Assembly (NCBI GenBank): GCA_964386525.1
Contig: CAYLSO010000311.1
Location: 1-11,250 of the forward strand
From: CAYLSO01 sp964386525
GTDB taxonomy: Bacteria; Eisenbacteria; RBG-16-71-46; DASYSL01
Direction: 5' to 3'
DNA length: 11,250 nt
A program made the position numbers and the translations under genes. Shown piece after piece: positions 1-6,816 of the stretch. The notes beneath the pieces are model-generated. The model was not told the DNA's origin. It saw only the letters and a program-made list of their open reading frames with translations, and did no database searches. Position 1 is the first letter of the stretch. Every line of letters starts with the position of its first letter.

Positions 1-848
1 TGCGCGGCCTCGAGCAGCAGGATCTGCGCCCGGCCGCTGATCGCCGCCAGGTAGTTGGAGAGCTCGTGGCCGATCTCGGCGGCCATCTCGCCCTTGGCGG
101 CCATGCGCTCGCTGTGCACCAGCGCGTCCTGGGTGCGCCGCAGCTCGACGTAGCGCCGGTGCGAGTCGCGGATGACCAGCAGCGGCGCGTAGAACAGCAG
201 CACGCCGACGTAGTCGAGAGCCAGGTAGGAGACCACCATCAGCGGGCTCATGAACACCAGCGCCAGGTCCGACAGCAGCTGCTCGCCGTATAAGAAGTCC
301 TGGGGCAGGACCTGCGCCAGCTTGCGCTCCGTCGACCAGGCCACGGGAATGGCGGTGAGCACGATGTTGACGGCGCGGTAGCTGAGGCTGAGGCCGACGA
401 AGGGCACGATCAACCCGAGGTGGTCGCTCCACGCCTGATAACCGCCGGCGGCCCGGGCCGTCACCAGCCCCTCGGCAGGACCGCCGAGCAGCCGGAACAC
501 GACGCCGGCCGCCCCGGTGACCAGCACCATGGCCAGCGAGTTGTAGATCACCCGCACCCAGGGCCGCCGCTGGTAGAGGTTCTGGGCCAGCGTGGAGAGC
601 GGCACGATGTAGAGCGCGGGGGCGAGCCCCCACAGCATGAGGACCGCGAAGTCGGCGGCCGAGGCCATGCTGTCGGTGGCCTCGCCCGAGACCGTGGGCA
701 GCCAGAGGGCTCCGGCCAGCACACAGATCAGCGTCCACAGGGCGTACTGCACGAGGAATCCGGAGAACAGCGTCGGCGGGTTCAGCACCCACACGACGGC
801 CGCGGCCACGCAGATGACGGTGACGAAGACCGCGAGTCTCTGGCTCAA
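1..848 (-). CDS. Membrane-bound sensor histidine kinase, N-terminal part (C-terminus off window)
   Basis: The visible 282 residues form a hydrophobic sensor region followed by the start of a histidine kinase core. Membrane-like segments lie at about residues 5-22, 30-50, 64-85, 98-120, 145-170 and 195-226. A short charged linker (RDSHRRYVELRR, about 228-238) leads to the H-box GHELSNYLAAISGRAQIL, with H261 the expected phosphorylated histidine and E262 and N265 in their conserved places. The ATP-binding N, G1 and G2 boxes lie beyond position 1, so kinase activity is inferred from the family. The start is TTG at 848-846: it overlaps the TGA of the upstream epimerase gene (TTGA) and has GGGAGG six bases before it. 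No sensory domain that I can name (PAS, Cache, HAMP) is present, so the signal may be sensed in the membrane. It is the last visible gene of the bacillithiol operon; a response regulator may follow outside the window. Confidence 0.85.
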   Translation of the reverse strand, partial: MSQRLAVFVTVICVAAAVVWVLNPPTLFSGFLVQYALWTLICVLAGALWLPTVSGEATDSMASAADFAVLMLWGLAPALYIVPLSTLAQNLYQRRPWVRVIYNSLAMVLVTGAAGVVFRLLGGPAEGLVTARAAGGYQAWSDHLGLIVPFVGLSLSYRAVNIVLTAIPVAWSTERKLAQVLPQDFLYGEQLLSDLALVFMSPLMVVSYLALDYVGVLLFYAPLLVIRDSHRRYVELRRTQDALVHSERMAAKGEMAAEIGHELSNYLAAISGRAQILLLEAA

Positions 849-1903
849 ACCGCGCCTCCCGCGCGCTGGTCGCTGGGGGGCCCGCCGGACCCCAGCCGGG
901 GCCTCACCCCGAGCCCGGGGGCGGTGGGCAGGATCAGGCGCCCGGCGCCTCCCCCCACTCCCTCGAACGGGTCCTCGGCCAGCAGCCAGTGGCCGTCGAG
1001 GTCCAGGTGGTCCACGAGCGGAGCCAGATGGGCCGCCGAAGTGATTCCGAGGCTCGTCTCTATCATGCAACCGATCATCACGGCAAGGCCGCAGGCCCGC
1101 GCCGTCGCGATGACGCGCAGAGCTTCCCCCAGCCCCCCCGTCTTGGCCAGCTTCAAGTTGACCCCGTCTACCCCGCCCAGGAAGGGCAGCAGGTCACGGC
1201 TCACCGCCACGCTCTCGTCCAGGTAGAGCGGCAGGGGTGAGCGCCCGTGGAGCCAGCGGAACCCTTCGGGGTCGTCCATGGCCAGGGGCTGCTCGACGAA
1301 TTCCACCCCCAGGTCGGCCAGCGCCGGCAGCATGGCCGCGGCCTGCTCGCGTGTCCAGGCCGAGTTGGCGTCCACCGTCAGGCGCTGGTTCGAGCGCGCG
1401 CGGATGCGGCGCAGGGTCTCGAGGTCGTCGTTGCCCCCGACCTTGATCTTGAGGATGGGGAAATCGCGCCCCTCGTCGAGCTTGCGCTCCATGGTCGGCC
1501 AGTCGGCCAGCCCCAGGCTCAGCGAGGAGATGGGCATGCGCGACGGATCGAGGCCGAGCAGTCGCCACACGGGCTGCGCCGCCTCCTGGCCGCACAGGTC
1601 CCACAGTGCGCACTCGAGCCCCGAGAGGGCCGCCCGGTTGCCGGGCAGCGCCGCCTGGCAGCGCGCCACGACGGCCTCCCGCGCCCACGGGTCGTCCCCC
1701 ACGAGCGGAGCCCACGCCGCCAGCGCCCGCTCGGCGCTCTGGCGCGTCTCGCCGTGGTAGCGGGCCGCCGACACCTCGCCGCGCCCCACCCGGCCTCCGT
1801 GCTCGATCTCCACGAGCAGGTTCTCAAAGAGCCCGGCCCCGCCTCGGCTGATGCGGAACTCGTGCTTGGTGCGCAGGTCGAGCGGCGTCCAGCGGAGCTT
1901 CAT
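845..1903 (-). CDS. dgcA: Enolase-superfamily epimerase/racemase: DgcA-like N-acetyl-Glu racemase or L-Ala-D/L-Glu dipeptide epimerase
   Basis: A 352-residue enzyme of the muconate lactonizing subgroup of the enolase superfamily, which moves a proton at the carbon next to a carboxylate using Mg2+ and two lysines. Visible motifs in order: KIK (K152, K154), metal ligands D178 (VDAN), E204 (FVEQP) and D229 (LDES), the second lysine K251 in NLKLAKTGG, then IGCMIETSLG (about 277-286) and a DxD motif, D301-L-D303. In dipeptide epimerases DxD binds the free amino group of the substrate. The gene overlaps the DUF1611 gene by ATGA, a pairing known as dgcN-dgcA, where the product interconverts N-acetyl-D-Glu and N-acetyl-L-Glu. 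The sequence alone does not separate the two substrates. The ATG at 1903 is supported by GGGAGGGG seven bases upstream. The Gly/Arg-rich tail after about residue 335 looks nonconserved. The family is certain, the symbol moderately so. Confidence 0.85.
   Translation of the reverse strand: MKLRWTPLDLRTKHEFRISRGGAGLFENLLVEIEHGGRVGRGEVSAARYHGETRQSAERALAAWAPLVGDDPWAREAVVARCQAALPGNRAALSGLECALWDLCGQEAAQPVWRLLGLDPSRMPISSLSLGLADWPTMERKLDEGRDFPILKIKVGGNDDLETLRRIRARSNQRLTVDANSAWTREQAAAMLPALADLGVEFVEQPLAMDDPEGFRWLHGRSPLPLYLDESVAVSRDLLPFLGGVDGVNLKLAKTGGLGEALRVIATARACGLAVMIGCMIETSLGITSAAHLAPLVDHLDLDGHWLLAEDPFEGVGGGAGRLILPTAPGLGVRPRLGSGGPPSDQRAGGAV
855..860 (-). promoter_or_regulatory. Shine-Dalgarno site for the TTG-started histidine kinase
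   Basis: GGGAGG on the minus strand lies six bases before the TTG at 848-846. It decides the start because the reading frame has no ATG before the first membrane segment. Confidence 0.65.
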
Positions 1904-2991
1904 GCCGCGTCCCCTCCCGCCGGCGCGCGGCCGCGCGCCGCCATCAGAGCGTCCACGTGGGCACCCGCGCCGCCGGCGAAGACGTCGCCGGCGGGCAATC
2001 CCGTCTCGGCGCCCGCCTCGGCCAGCGCCCGCCGCGCCGCAGCCCGCTCCAGCCCGTAGGTGTTGAGCGCCACCGCCTCGACGCGGGCCGGCCGCACCCA
2101 GCCGGCCGCCTCCTCGTTGAGCGCCACGAGCCGCAGCAGCGGCGGCACGGGCAGCCCGTCGGTGTGCCGCAGCGTCGCGCGCCCCGCGTGGTGGCAGAGC
2201 ACGAGGCCCGCGGGAACGCTGCCGTGCAACAGGCCCAGGGCCACGCCCGAGAAGCCGGGGTGGACGAGCGAGCCCTGCCCCTCGACGATCACCCAGTCGG
2301 CGTCGCGCGCCCCCTCGAGCACCAGTGCTTCCGCCGCCCCGGCGATGAAGTCGGCGGCACAGCGGTCGACGGCGATGCCCCAGCCCGCGATGAGGATCCC
2401 GGTCTGCCCGGTGGCCGCGAAGGCGGCGCGCTCGCCGCGGCGCGCCAGCTCGGCGGCGATCTCCCAGGCCGCGGTCATCTTGCCGACGTTGCAGTCCGAG
2501 CCCACCGTGAGAACCACGCGCGCGCGCCCCCGCGCGGCCCGCGCCGCCGCCACCGGGATGCCCTCGGGCACGCGCCGCAGGTCTACCAGCGCCGTACCCG
2601 AGGCCCGGGCGGCGGCGACCATCTCGGGGTCGTCGGCGAGCAACTCGTGCATGCCGCTCCAGGCTTCCCAGCCCCGCGCCAGGGCCGCGAGCAGGAGCGG
2701 CCGCCAGGCTTCGGGGACCCGTCCCCCGGACGGTGCGACGCCCACCAGGACCGCGTTCGCCCCCGCGGCCCGCGCGCCCTCGAGATCGGCCACCACGGGC
2801 GCGTCCCCGCCGGCACCCAGCAGTTCGCCGCTCGTCGCGCCCGCCCGCCCGGTGTGCACGAGCGCCGCCAGGCACTCGGGGCGATAGCGGGCCAGCGCGG
2901 TCGCCGTCTTGGCCTCCATCGGCCCGCGTGCGCCCTCGACGAGCACGGCGAAGCGCCGGCCGGCGGTGGGCACGCGCAGGACCGGACTCAT
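1900..2991 (-). CDS. dgcN: DUF1611 P-loop protein, DgcN-like (putative D-glutamate N-acetyltransferase)
   Basis: A 363-residue DUF1611 protein. The N-terminal half (about 1-150) is an alpha/beta domain. The C-terminal half begins with the family's P-loop GSDCNVGKMT (G164-T173, lysine K171), followed by GQTGILIAGWGIAVD (about 195-209), EGQGSLVHPG (237-246) and a late cluster around LNTYG (309-313). In a marine Pseudoalteromonas the family member DgcN was shown to acetylate D-glutamate and DgcA to racemise the product; most other members are annotated only as nucleotide-binding or epimerase-like proteins. The start is ATG at 2991, which overlaps the bshA stop as ATGA. No Shine-Dalgarno sequence is visible, so translation probably depends on bshA. 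The frame stays open about 440 bases further upstream, inside bshA, but that extension (arginine-rich, without family motifs) is antisense-like noise. Family assignment is firm; the acetyltransferase role is by homology and by its pairing with the next gene. Confidence 0.87.
   Translation of the reverse strand: MSPVLRVPTAGRRFAVLVEGARGPMEAKTATALARYRPECLAALVHTGRAGATSGELLGAGGDAPVVADLEGARAAGANAVLVGVAPSGGRVPEAWRPLLLAALARGWEAWSGMHELLADDPEMVAAARASGTALVDLRRVPEGIPVAAARAARGRARVVLTVGSDCNVGKMTAAWEIAAELARRGERAAFAATGQTGILIAGWGIAVDRCAADFIAGAAEALVLEGARDADWVIVEGQGSLVHPGFSGVALGLLHGSVPAGLVLCHHAGRATLRHTDGLPVPPLLRLVALNEEAAGWVRPARVEAVALNTYGLERAAARRALAEAGAETGLPAGDVFAGGAGAHVDALMAARGRAPAGGDAA
1911..1918 (-). promoter_or_regulatory. 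Shine-Dalgarno site for the DgcA-like gene
   Basis: GGGAGGGG on the minus strand lies seven bases before the ATG at 1903, inside the end of the DUF1611 gene. The downstream gene can therefore recruit ribosomes itself as well as by coupling. Confidence 0.5.
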
Positions 2992-4160
2992 CCGACGACG
3001 CTGCGGTAGATTTGCTCGTAATGATCCACGCCTGCCTCGGCGCCGAAGCGCGCCATCGCCAGGCGCCGCCCGGCGCGGCCCATGCGGGAGCGCAGCCCGT
3101 CGTCTTCGAGCAGGCGCAGCACGGCGGCCGCCATCCCCGCCTCGTCGTCGGGATCGCGCAAGAACCCGGTCTTCCCGTCGGCCACGACCTCCGGCAGCCC
3201 GCCGACGTTCGAGGCCACCACCGCAACCCCGGCGCTCATCGCCTCGAGGGCCACCAGCCCGAACGACTCCTGGCGGCTGGGCAGCAGGAAGACGTCGGCC
3301 AGCGGCAGCAGCTCCTCCATGATGTCCTGGTTGCCGAGGAAGAGGGCATGGCGCGTCAGTCCCAGCTCGCGGCAGAGGTCCTCGGAGCGCGCCTTCTCGG
3401 GACCGTCGCCGATGAGCACCAGACGGCACGGCCGCCGCTCGCGCACCCGCGCGAAGACGCGCACCAGCGTGTCGAGGTTCTTGACCGGGCGGAAGTTCGA
3501 GGCGTGCATGAGCACCGGCACGTCGGCCGGCGCCAGCACCCCGCCGCGCCGCGCGCGCGGCGCGAAGCGCCGGGTGTCCACGAAGTTGTAGATCACCTCG
3601 ATGGGCCGCGTGATCCCCAGGCTCTCGATCGTGCGCTCGCGCAGGAATCGGCTCACCGCGGTGACCGCGTCCGAGGACTCGATGCTGAACTTCGTGAGCC
3701 GGTGGAAGGCGGGCTGCTGCCCGACCACCGTGATGTCGGTGCCGTGCAGCGTGGTGACCACCGGCAGGCGGCGCGGCTTGACCAGCTCGCGCGCCAGGAA
3801 GGCGCTGGCCGCAAAGGGCATCGCGTAGTGGACGTGCAGCAGGTCGAGCCCGTGGTGCTCGGCCACCTCGCTCATCTTGGCGGCCAGCGCCAGCGACAGC
3901 GGCGAGTAGCTCTGGAAGAGCGGGTACGGCTCGATCACCACCTCGTGGAAGAAGACGTGTTGCGAGAAGCGGCTCTTGTGGTAGGGCAGGGCCAGCGAGA
4001 TGAAGTGGACCTCGTAGCCCCGCTCGGCCAGCCGCGAGCCGATCTCGGTGGCCACTATGCCCGAGCCGCCGAAGGTGGGGTAGCAGGCGATGCCGATCTT
4101 GAGCGGCCCGCGCCCCGCGCCCCGCAGCGGCCGGCGCCGCTTGGCCGGCGCCCGAGTCAT
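2988..4160 (-). CDS. bshA: BshA, UDP-GlcNAc:L-malate glycosyltransferase (bacillithiol step 1)
   Basis: A 390-residue GT-B fold, GT4-family glycosyltransferase that makes GlcNAc-malate from UDP-GlcNAc and L-malate in the cytoplasm. The BshA signature GIACYPTFGGSGIVATEIG is at residues 23-41. It is followed by HVHYAMPFAASAF (109-121), TTLHGTDITVVG (136-147), SDAVTAVS (163-170), HASNFRPVKN (219-228) and the nucleotide-sugar motif QESFGLVALEAMSAG, where E298 and E306 form the retaining-transferase EX7E pair. Length fits the family except for a basic extension of about 18 residues before the first strand. The start at 4160 is kept because ATGA overlaps the bshB1 stop and GGAG lies seven bases upstream. 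An ordinary GT4 transferase is the alternative, but the CYPTxGGSG signature together with neighbouring bshB1 and bshC makes BshA very likely. Confidence 0.95.
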   Translation of the reverse strand: MTRAPAKRRRPLRGAGRGPLKIGIACYPTFGGSGIVATEIGSRLAERGYEVHFISLALPYHKSRFSQHVFFHEVVIEPYPLFQSYSPLSLALAAKMSEVAEHHGLDLLHVHYAMPFAASAFLARELVKPRRLPVVTTLHGTDITVVGQQPAFHRLTKFSIESSDAVTAVSRFLRERTIESLGITRPIEVIYNFVDTRRFAPRARRGGVLAPADVPVLMHASNFRPVKNLDTLVRVFARVRERRPCRLVLIGDGPEKARSEDLCRELGLTRHALFLGNQDIMEELLPLADVFLLPSRQESFGLVALEAMSAGVAVVASNVGGLPEVVADGKTGFLRDPDDEAGMAAAVLRLLEDDGLRSRMGRAGRRLAMARFGAEAGVDHYEQIYRSVVG

Positions 4161-4918
4161 CGCCGGTCTCCGCCGGCCGGGCCCAGCCACGCCGCCAGCC
4201 CCCCGCCCCAGCGCAGCGCGCCCCGCCAGGTGAAACCCTCCCCGTAGCGCGCCTCGACGGCCGCGCCGGCCACCCGCGCGCGCGCCTCGACGAGATCGAG
4301 GAAACCCTCGTGCGACAGCCGCGTCTCGGGGCCCGGCCCGCTGCCGAATTGCGACTCGTAACACGCCAGCGCCGAGCGCTTGGCGGCGAACGTCGCGCTC
4401 ACGTCCACGACCAGCCCGCCGCCCAGCCGGCCGCCCCCGCCGGCCCCCCCGCCCTGCTCCGCCCCGGCCGCCGGCCAGGCAAAGAGCAGCTGCTCGACCA
4501 GGTGCCGCTCCCCCGCCGCGTCGGCGCGCCACAACCGCGCTTCGAGGCAGGCTCGCTCGATGAGCCCGGAGCCGATGCGATGGTCGGGATGCCCCTCCTC
4601 GGGGTGCGGCGCGAGCACCAGGGCGGGACGCAACCGGCGCAGCGCCTCGGCGATGGCGCGCGTCTGCCTCGGGTCGTCGGGGCACAGGCCGAGATCGGGC
4701 AGCCCGAGGCACTCCCGCCCCGCCGCGCCCAGCTCGTGAGCCGCCGCCGCGGCCTCGCGCGCGCGCCGCTCGGGGTCGCCACGGCTGCCGCGCTCGCCCG
4801 CGGTCAGGTCCACGATGACCACCCGCGCCCCGGCGCCGGCCAGCCGCGCGACGGTGGCCCCGAAGGACAGCTCGGCGTCGTCGGGGTGGGCGCCGAAGGC
4901 CGCGACGTCGGCGGTCAT
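4157..4918 (-). CDS. bshB1: BshB1, GlcNAc-L-malate deacetylase (bacillithiol step 2)
   Basis: A 253-residue LmbE/PIG-L family zinc deacetylase that turns GlcNAc-malate into GlcN-malate. The metal site is clear: AHPDD gives H11 and D14 as ligands and D13 as the likely general base, and HPEEGHPDHR supplies H113 as third ligand. The BshB1-like stretches DLTAGERGSRGDPERRAREA (37-56) and LGLPD (71-75) are present. The family usually has about 235 residues; the excess is a glycine-rich insert at about 151-168 and a Gly/Ala/Trp C-terminal tail, both probably variable loops. The usual AHPDDVEIG reads AHPDDAELS here. The ATG at 4918 has no close Shine-Dalgarno sequence: the nearest strong one is 24 bases away and serves a 7-codon minicistron from bshC. 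The gene overlaps bshA by ATGA. BshB2 or mycothiol MshB are alternatives, but the neighbours favour BshB1. Confidence 0.92.
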   Translation of the reverse strand: MTADVAAFGAHPDDAELSFGATVARLAGAGARVVIVDLTAGERGSRGDPERRAREAAAAAHELGAAGRECLGLPDLGLCPDDPRQTRAIAEALRRLRPALVLAPHPEEGHPDHRIGSGLIERACLEARLWRADAAGERHLVEQLLFAWPAAGAEQGGGAGGGGRLGGGLVVDVSATFAAKRSALACYESQFGSGPGPETRLSHEGFLDLVEARARVAGAAVEARYGEGFTWRGALRWGGGLAAWLGPAGGDRR

Positions 4919-4938
4919 GGCCGTGCCGCGCCGCTCAT
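4915..4938 (-). other. 7-codon minicistron bridging bshC and bshB1
   Basis: ATG at 4938 overlaps the bshC stop (ATGA), encodes MSGAARP, and ends in a TGA that overlaps the bshB1 start (again ATGA). A strong GGGGGAGG lies four bases before this ATG (4943-4950). It could pass terminating bshC ribosomes on to bshB1. A one-base assembly error joining this ATG to bshB1 would also give the pattern, but bshB1 already has a normal-length N-terminus from its own ATG. Confidence 0.4.
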
Positions 4939-6560
4939 CCGGCCTCCCCCTCGGGCACCGTCACCAGCCCGTGGCTGACGTGCCCCGAGAGCGCGTTCTC
5001 CACGTGGTACTCGGCGAGCTTGCGGGCCTGCGCCAGCGCCGCCGTGCCGCCGTGCGCCACCAGGTCGAGCCACGCCAGCCGGCGCTCCTGCGGCCGGCCG
5101 CCGGGCGAGAGCGCGTGGCGCAGGCGCGGCGCCTGCGGGTGGGCCCGCTCGAGGCGGGCGCGGCTCTTGGCCACCAGCGCCTCCAGGATGCGCGCGTACT
5201 GATAGTCCACCTTGCCGCGGGCCGACTCCACGACCTGCGGCAGCGAGGCGTCCACCGCCGCGGCCGACTCCGCGAAGCCCCGCAGCTGCGCGTTGCCCTC
5301 GACGCGCAGCCGCTCGAATGCGGCCCGCACGGGCGCGGGCAGGGCGCGGTCGGCCAGCCCGCGCACGGCGGCGTCGGTGTCGCGCACCAGCTCCCAGGGC
5401 TCGACCTCGAGCTCGCGCACCAGCGCGGCGGCGGCGGCCGGCAGCCAGGTCGCGGTCAGCCGGGGAAAGACCGGGCTCATGGGCACGTCGAGTTCCTGGT
5501 ACACCTCGCGCAGCTGCGAGAGGTAGGCGATCTCGCCCGGCCCCGCCACCAGGAACACGGTCGGCAGCAGGGCATCCTGGACCAGCGGGCGCAGCACCAC
5601 GTTGGGCGACAGGTCCCGTCCCGCCGCGAGCGCGGCGGCCGCCCGCGGCCCGTCGAGCTTCAGGCGCGCGCCGCCCTCGACGCCGAACAGCGAGAACTCG
5701 CTCTGCGCCGGCTGGATGGGCAGCCCGTAGCCGCGCGCCACGAGCTCTTGTCCGGCGGCCTCCACGGCGCCACGGATGCGCTCGTGCTTCTCCAGGTAGC
5801 GCGCGTAGAGCGGCCGCGCGGCGGCGCGGAAGGCGTCCAGCCGCGGATCCAGCACCACGAGCCCCGATTCGCCGAGGGCCGCCAGGAGCAGGATGGCCTG
5901 GGCATCGCCGAGGTCGGCGGCCCGCTCCCGGGCGCGCGCCAGCCAGGCGGTGACCGTGCCGGCGCCGGGCAGCCCTCGCCAGGCCTGCGCCGCGCGCTCC
6001 CAGGATTCGGCGAGCGCGGCGGGGGTGATTCCGCCCACCATGCCGCCGGCTCCGTGCGCCGAAGCCGGCAGCCCGACCTCGTGCGCTTCCAGGGCGGCGC
6101 CCAGGAAGCGCACCGTGCGCACCTCCTCGAAGTCCGAGTCCTCGTTCGCCGACCAGAACATGGGCACGGCGCGCGTCCCGGTGCGCGCCTCGAAGCGGCG
6201 CGCCAGGGCCACGGCGGTGAGCGCCTTGTGCAGGGTATAGAGGGGACCGCCCAGGGCGTCGGGCTGCTGTCCGGCGATCACGGCGACCGCCCGCCCCGCC
6301 GCCAGCTCGTCGAGGCCCCGCCGGGCGGCTTGCGGCGCGCCCCAGCGCTCGTGCGCCGCGGCCAGCGCCGCCCACATCCCGGGCGGACCGCCCGCGCCCC
6401 GGCGGCGCTCCGCCAGCCCCGGCCAACCGTCCACGTCGCGGTGGCGGGACGGGAATCGGCCGCTCACGAAGGGATCGCCGTCGAGGAAATCGAGATAGAG
6501 CGGGTCGAAGAGGCCGGAGCCGCGCACCGGAACCTGCGCGAGAATGTCGGCAGCGATCAT
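4935..6560 (-). CDS. bshC: BshC, bacillithiol synthase (cysteine-adding enzyme, step 3)
   Basis: A 541-residue cytoplasmic protein of normal BshC length, which condenses GlcN-malate with L-cysteine to give bacillithiol. Recognisable blocks: GSGLFDPLYLDFL near the N-terminus (14-26), AGQQPDALGGPLYTLHKALT (96-115) in the Rossmann-like core, PMFWSANEDSDFEEV (133-147), and SPNVVLRPLVQDALLPTVFL followed by AGPGEIAYLSQLREVY (318-354), which is highly typical. The C-terminal region about 375-520 is helical and probably forms the coiled-coil dimer segment. Many BshC proteins have a histidine in the block read here as NEDSDF, where S142 stands in its place. The start ATG at 6560 has GAGGGAG five bases before it. 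It is the first gene of the operon; the promoter lies about 100 bases upstream. Bacillithiol gene clusters make the assignment secure. Confidence 0.95.
   Translation of the reverse strand: MIAADILAQVPVRGSGLFDPLYLDFLDGDPFVSGRFPSRHRDVDGWPGLAERRRGAGGPPGMWAALAAAHERWGAPQAARRGLDELAAGRAVAVIAGQQPDALGGPLYTLHKALTAVALARRFEARTGTRAVPMFWSANEDSDFEEVRTVRFLGAALEAHEVGLPASAHGAGGMVGGITPAALAESWERAAQAWRGLPGAGTVTAWLARARERAADLGDAQAILLLAALGESGLVVLDPRLDAFRAAARPLYARYLEKHERIRGAVEAAGQELVARGYGLPIQPAQSEFSLFGVEGGARLKLDGPRAAAALAAGRDLSPNVVLRPLVQDALLPTVFLVAGPGEIAYLSQLREVYQELDVPMSPVFPRLTATWLPAAAAALVRELEVEPWELVRDTDAAVRGLADRALPAPVRAAFERLRVEGNAQLRGFAESAAAVDASLPQVVESARGKVDYQYARILEALVAKSRARLERAHPQAPRLRHALSPGGRPQERRLAWLDLVAHGGTAALAQARKLAEYHVENALSGHVSHGLVTVPEGEAG
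4943..4950 (-). promoter_or_regulatory. Strong Shine-Dalgarno site at the bshC/bshB1 junction
   Basis: GGGGGAGG on the minus strand, inside the last codons of bshC, lies four bases before the minicistron ATG and 24 bases before the bshB1 ATG. The spacing fits the minicistron and is too long for direct initiation at bshB1. Confidence 0.5.
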
Positions 6561-6565
6561 CTCCG

Positions 6566-6572
6566 CTCCCTC
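6566..6572 (-). promoter_or_regulatory. Shine-Dalgarno site for bshC
   Basis: GAGGGAG on the minus strand lies five bases before the bshC ATG and confirms the start of the operon's first gene. Confidence 0.55.
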
Positions 6573-6586
6573 GGATGGTTGACGCC

Positions 6587-6631
6587 CGCGCGCCTCGCGC
6601 GCGCCTCACGCCGCCCGGCGCGCGGCCTCAC
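6587..6631 (-). repeat. GC-rich leader with three near-repeats upstream of bshC
   Basis: On the minus strand the transcribed leader holds three related copies of a G(T/C)GAGGC-GCGCG unit, at about 6620-6631, 6599-6610 and 6587-6598. The copies can pair with neighbouring CGCG-rich bases, so alternative hairpins are possible. The similarity is short and the region is extremely GC-rich, so it may be chance. No known riboswitch motif is recognised. Confidence 0.25.
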
Positions 6632-6658
6632 CCCAGGCGGCTGGAGTGGGCACGCGGG

Positions 6659-6687
6659 ATTATAGGAACCGCACCTCGTTTGGGCAA
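6659..6687 (-). promoter_or_regulatory. Sigma70-type promoter of the bsh operon
   Basis: On the minus strand TTGCCC (6687-6682, four of six to TTGACA) and a perfect TATAAT (6664-6659) are separated by exactly 17 bases. An AT-rich -10 in such GC-rich DNA stands out. Transcription would begin near 6652, giving a leader of about 90 bases before bshC. Lineage-specific sigma factor preferences are unknown. Confidence 0.65.
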
Positions 6688-6753
6688 CCCTCCCGCGCGC
6701 GACAACCCCGGCCGGAATCGGCACTTGCGCCCCGGGCCGGGGAGCCGGGCGTC

Positions 6754-6783
6754 TTGACGGCGGCCGCACCGGGGCCGCACGAT
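6754..6783 (+). promoter_or_regulatory. Possible promoter of tldD
   Basis: TTGACG (6754-6759) matches a -35 box at five of six positions. After 18 bases comes CACGAT (6778-6783), only three of six to TATAAT but with the key A2 and T6. It lies 45 bases before the GTG start. It is the best candidate in the divergent region but weak. Confidence 0.3.
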
Positions 6784-6816
6784 GCCGCGGCCCGCCGGCC
6801 GCTTCCGGCGGCGCCC

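Noticed and set aside
2992..3429. Upstream in-frame extension of the DUF1611 gene into bshA
   Set aside because: The added 146 residues are arginine-rich and read antisense-like within bshA; the ATG at 2991 with its ATGA overlap is the natural start.
4590..4610. Glycine-rich stretch in BshB1 (residues 151-168, at about 4415-4468) considered as a sign of frameshift
   Set aside because: The frame on both sides carries family features and lengths fit, so it is a variable loop rather than an error.
4815..6665. 616-residue open frame antisense to bshC
   Set aside because: Covers the same span as a confidently assigned BshC and shows no family features.
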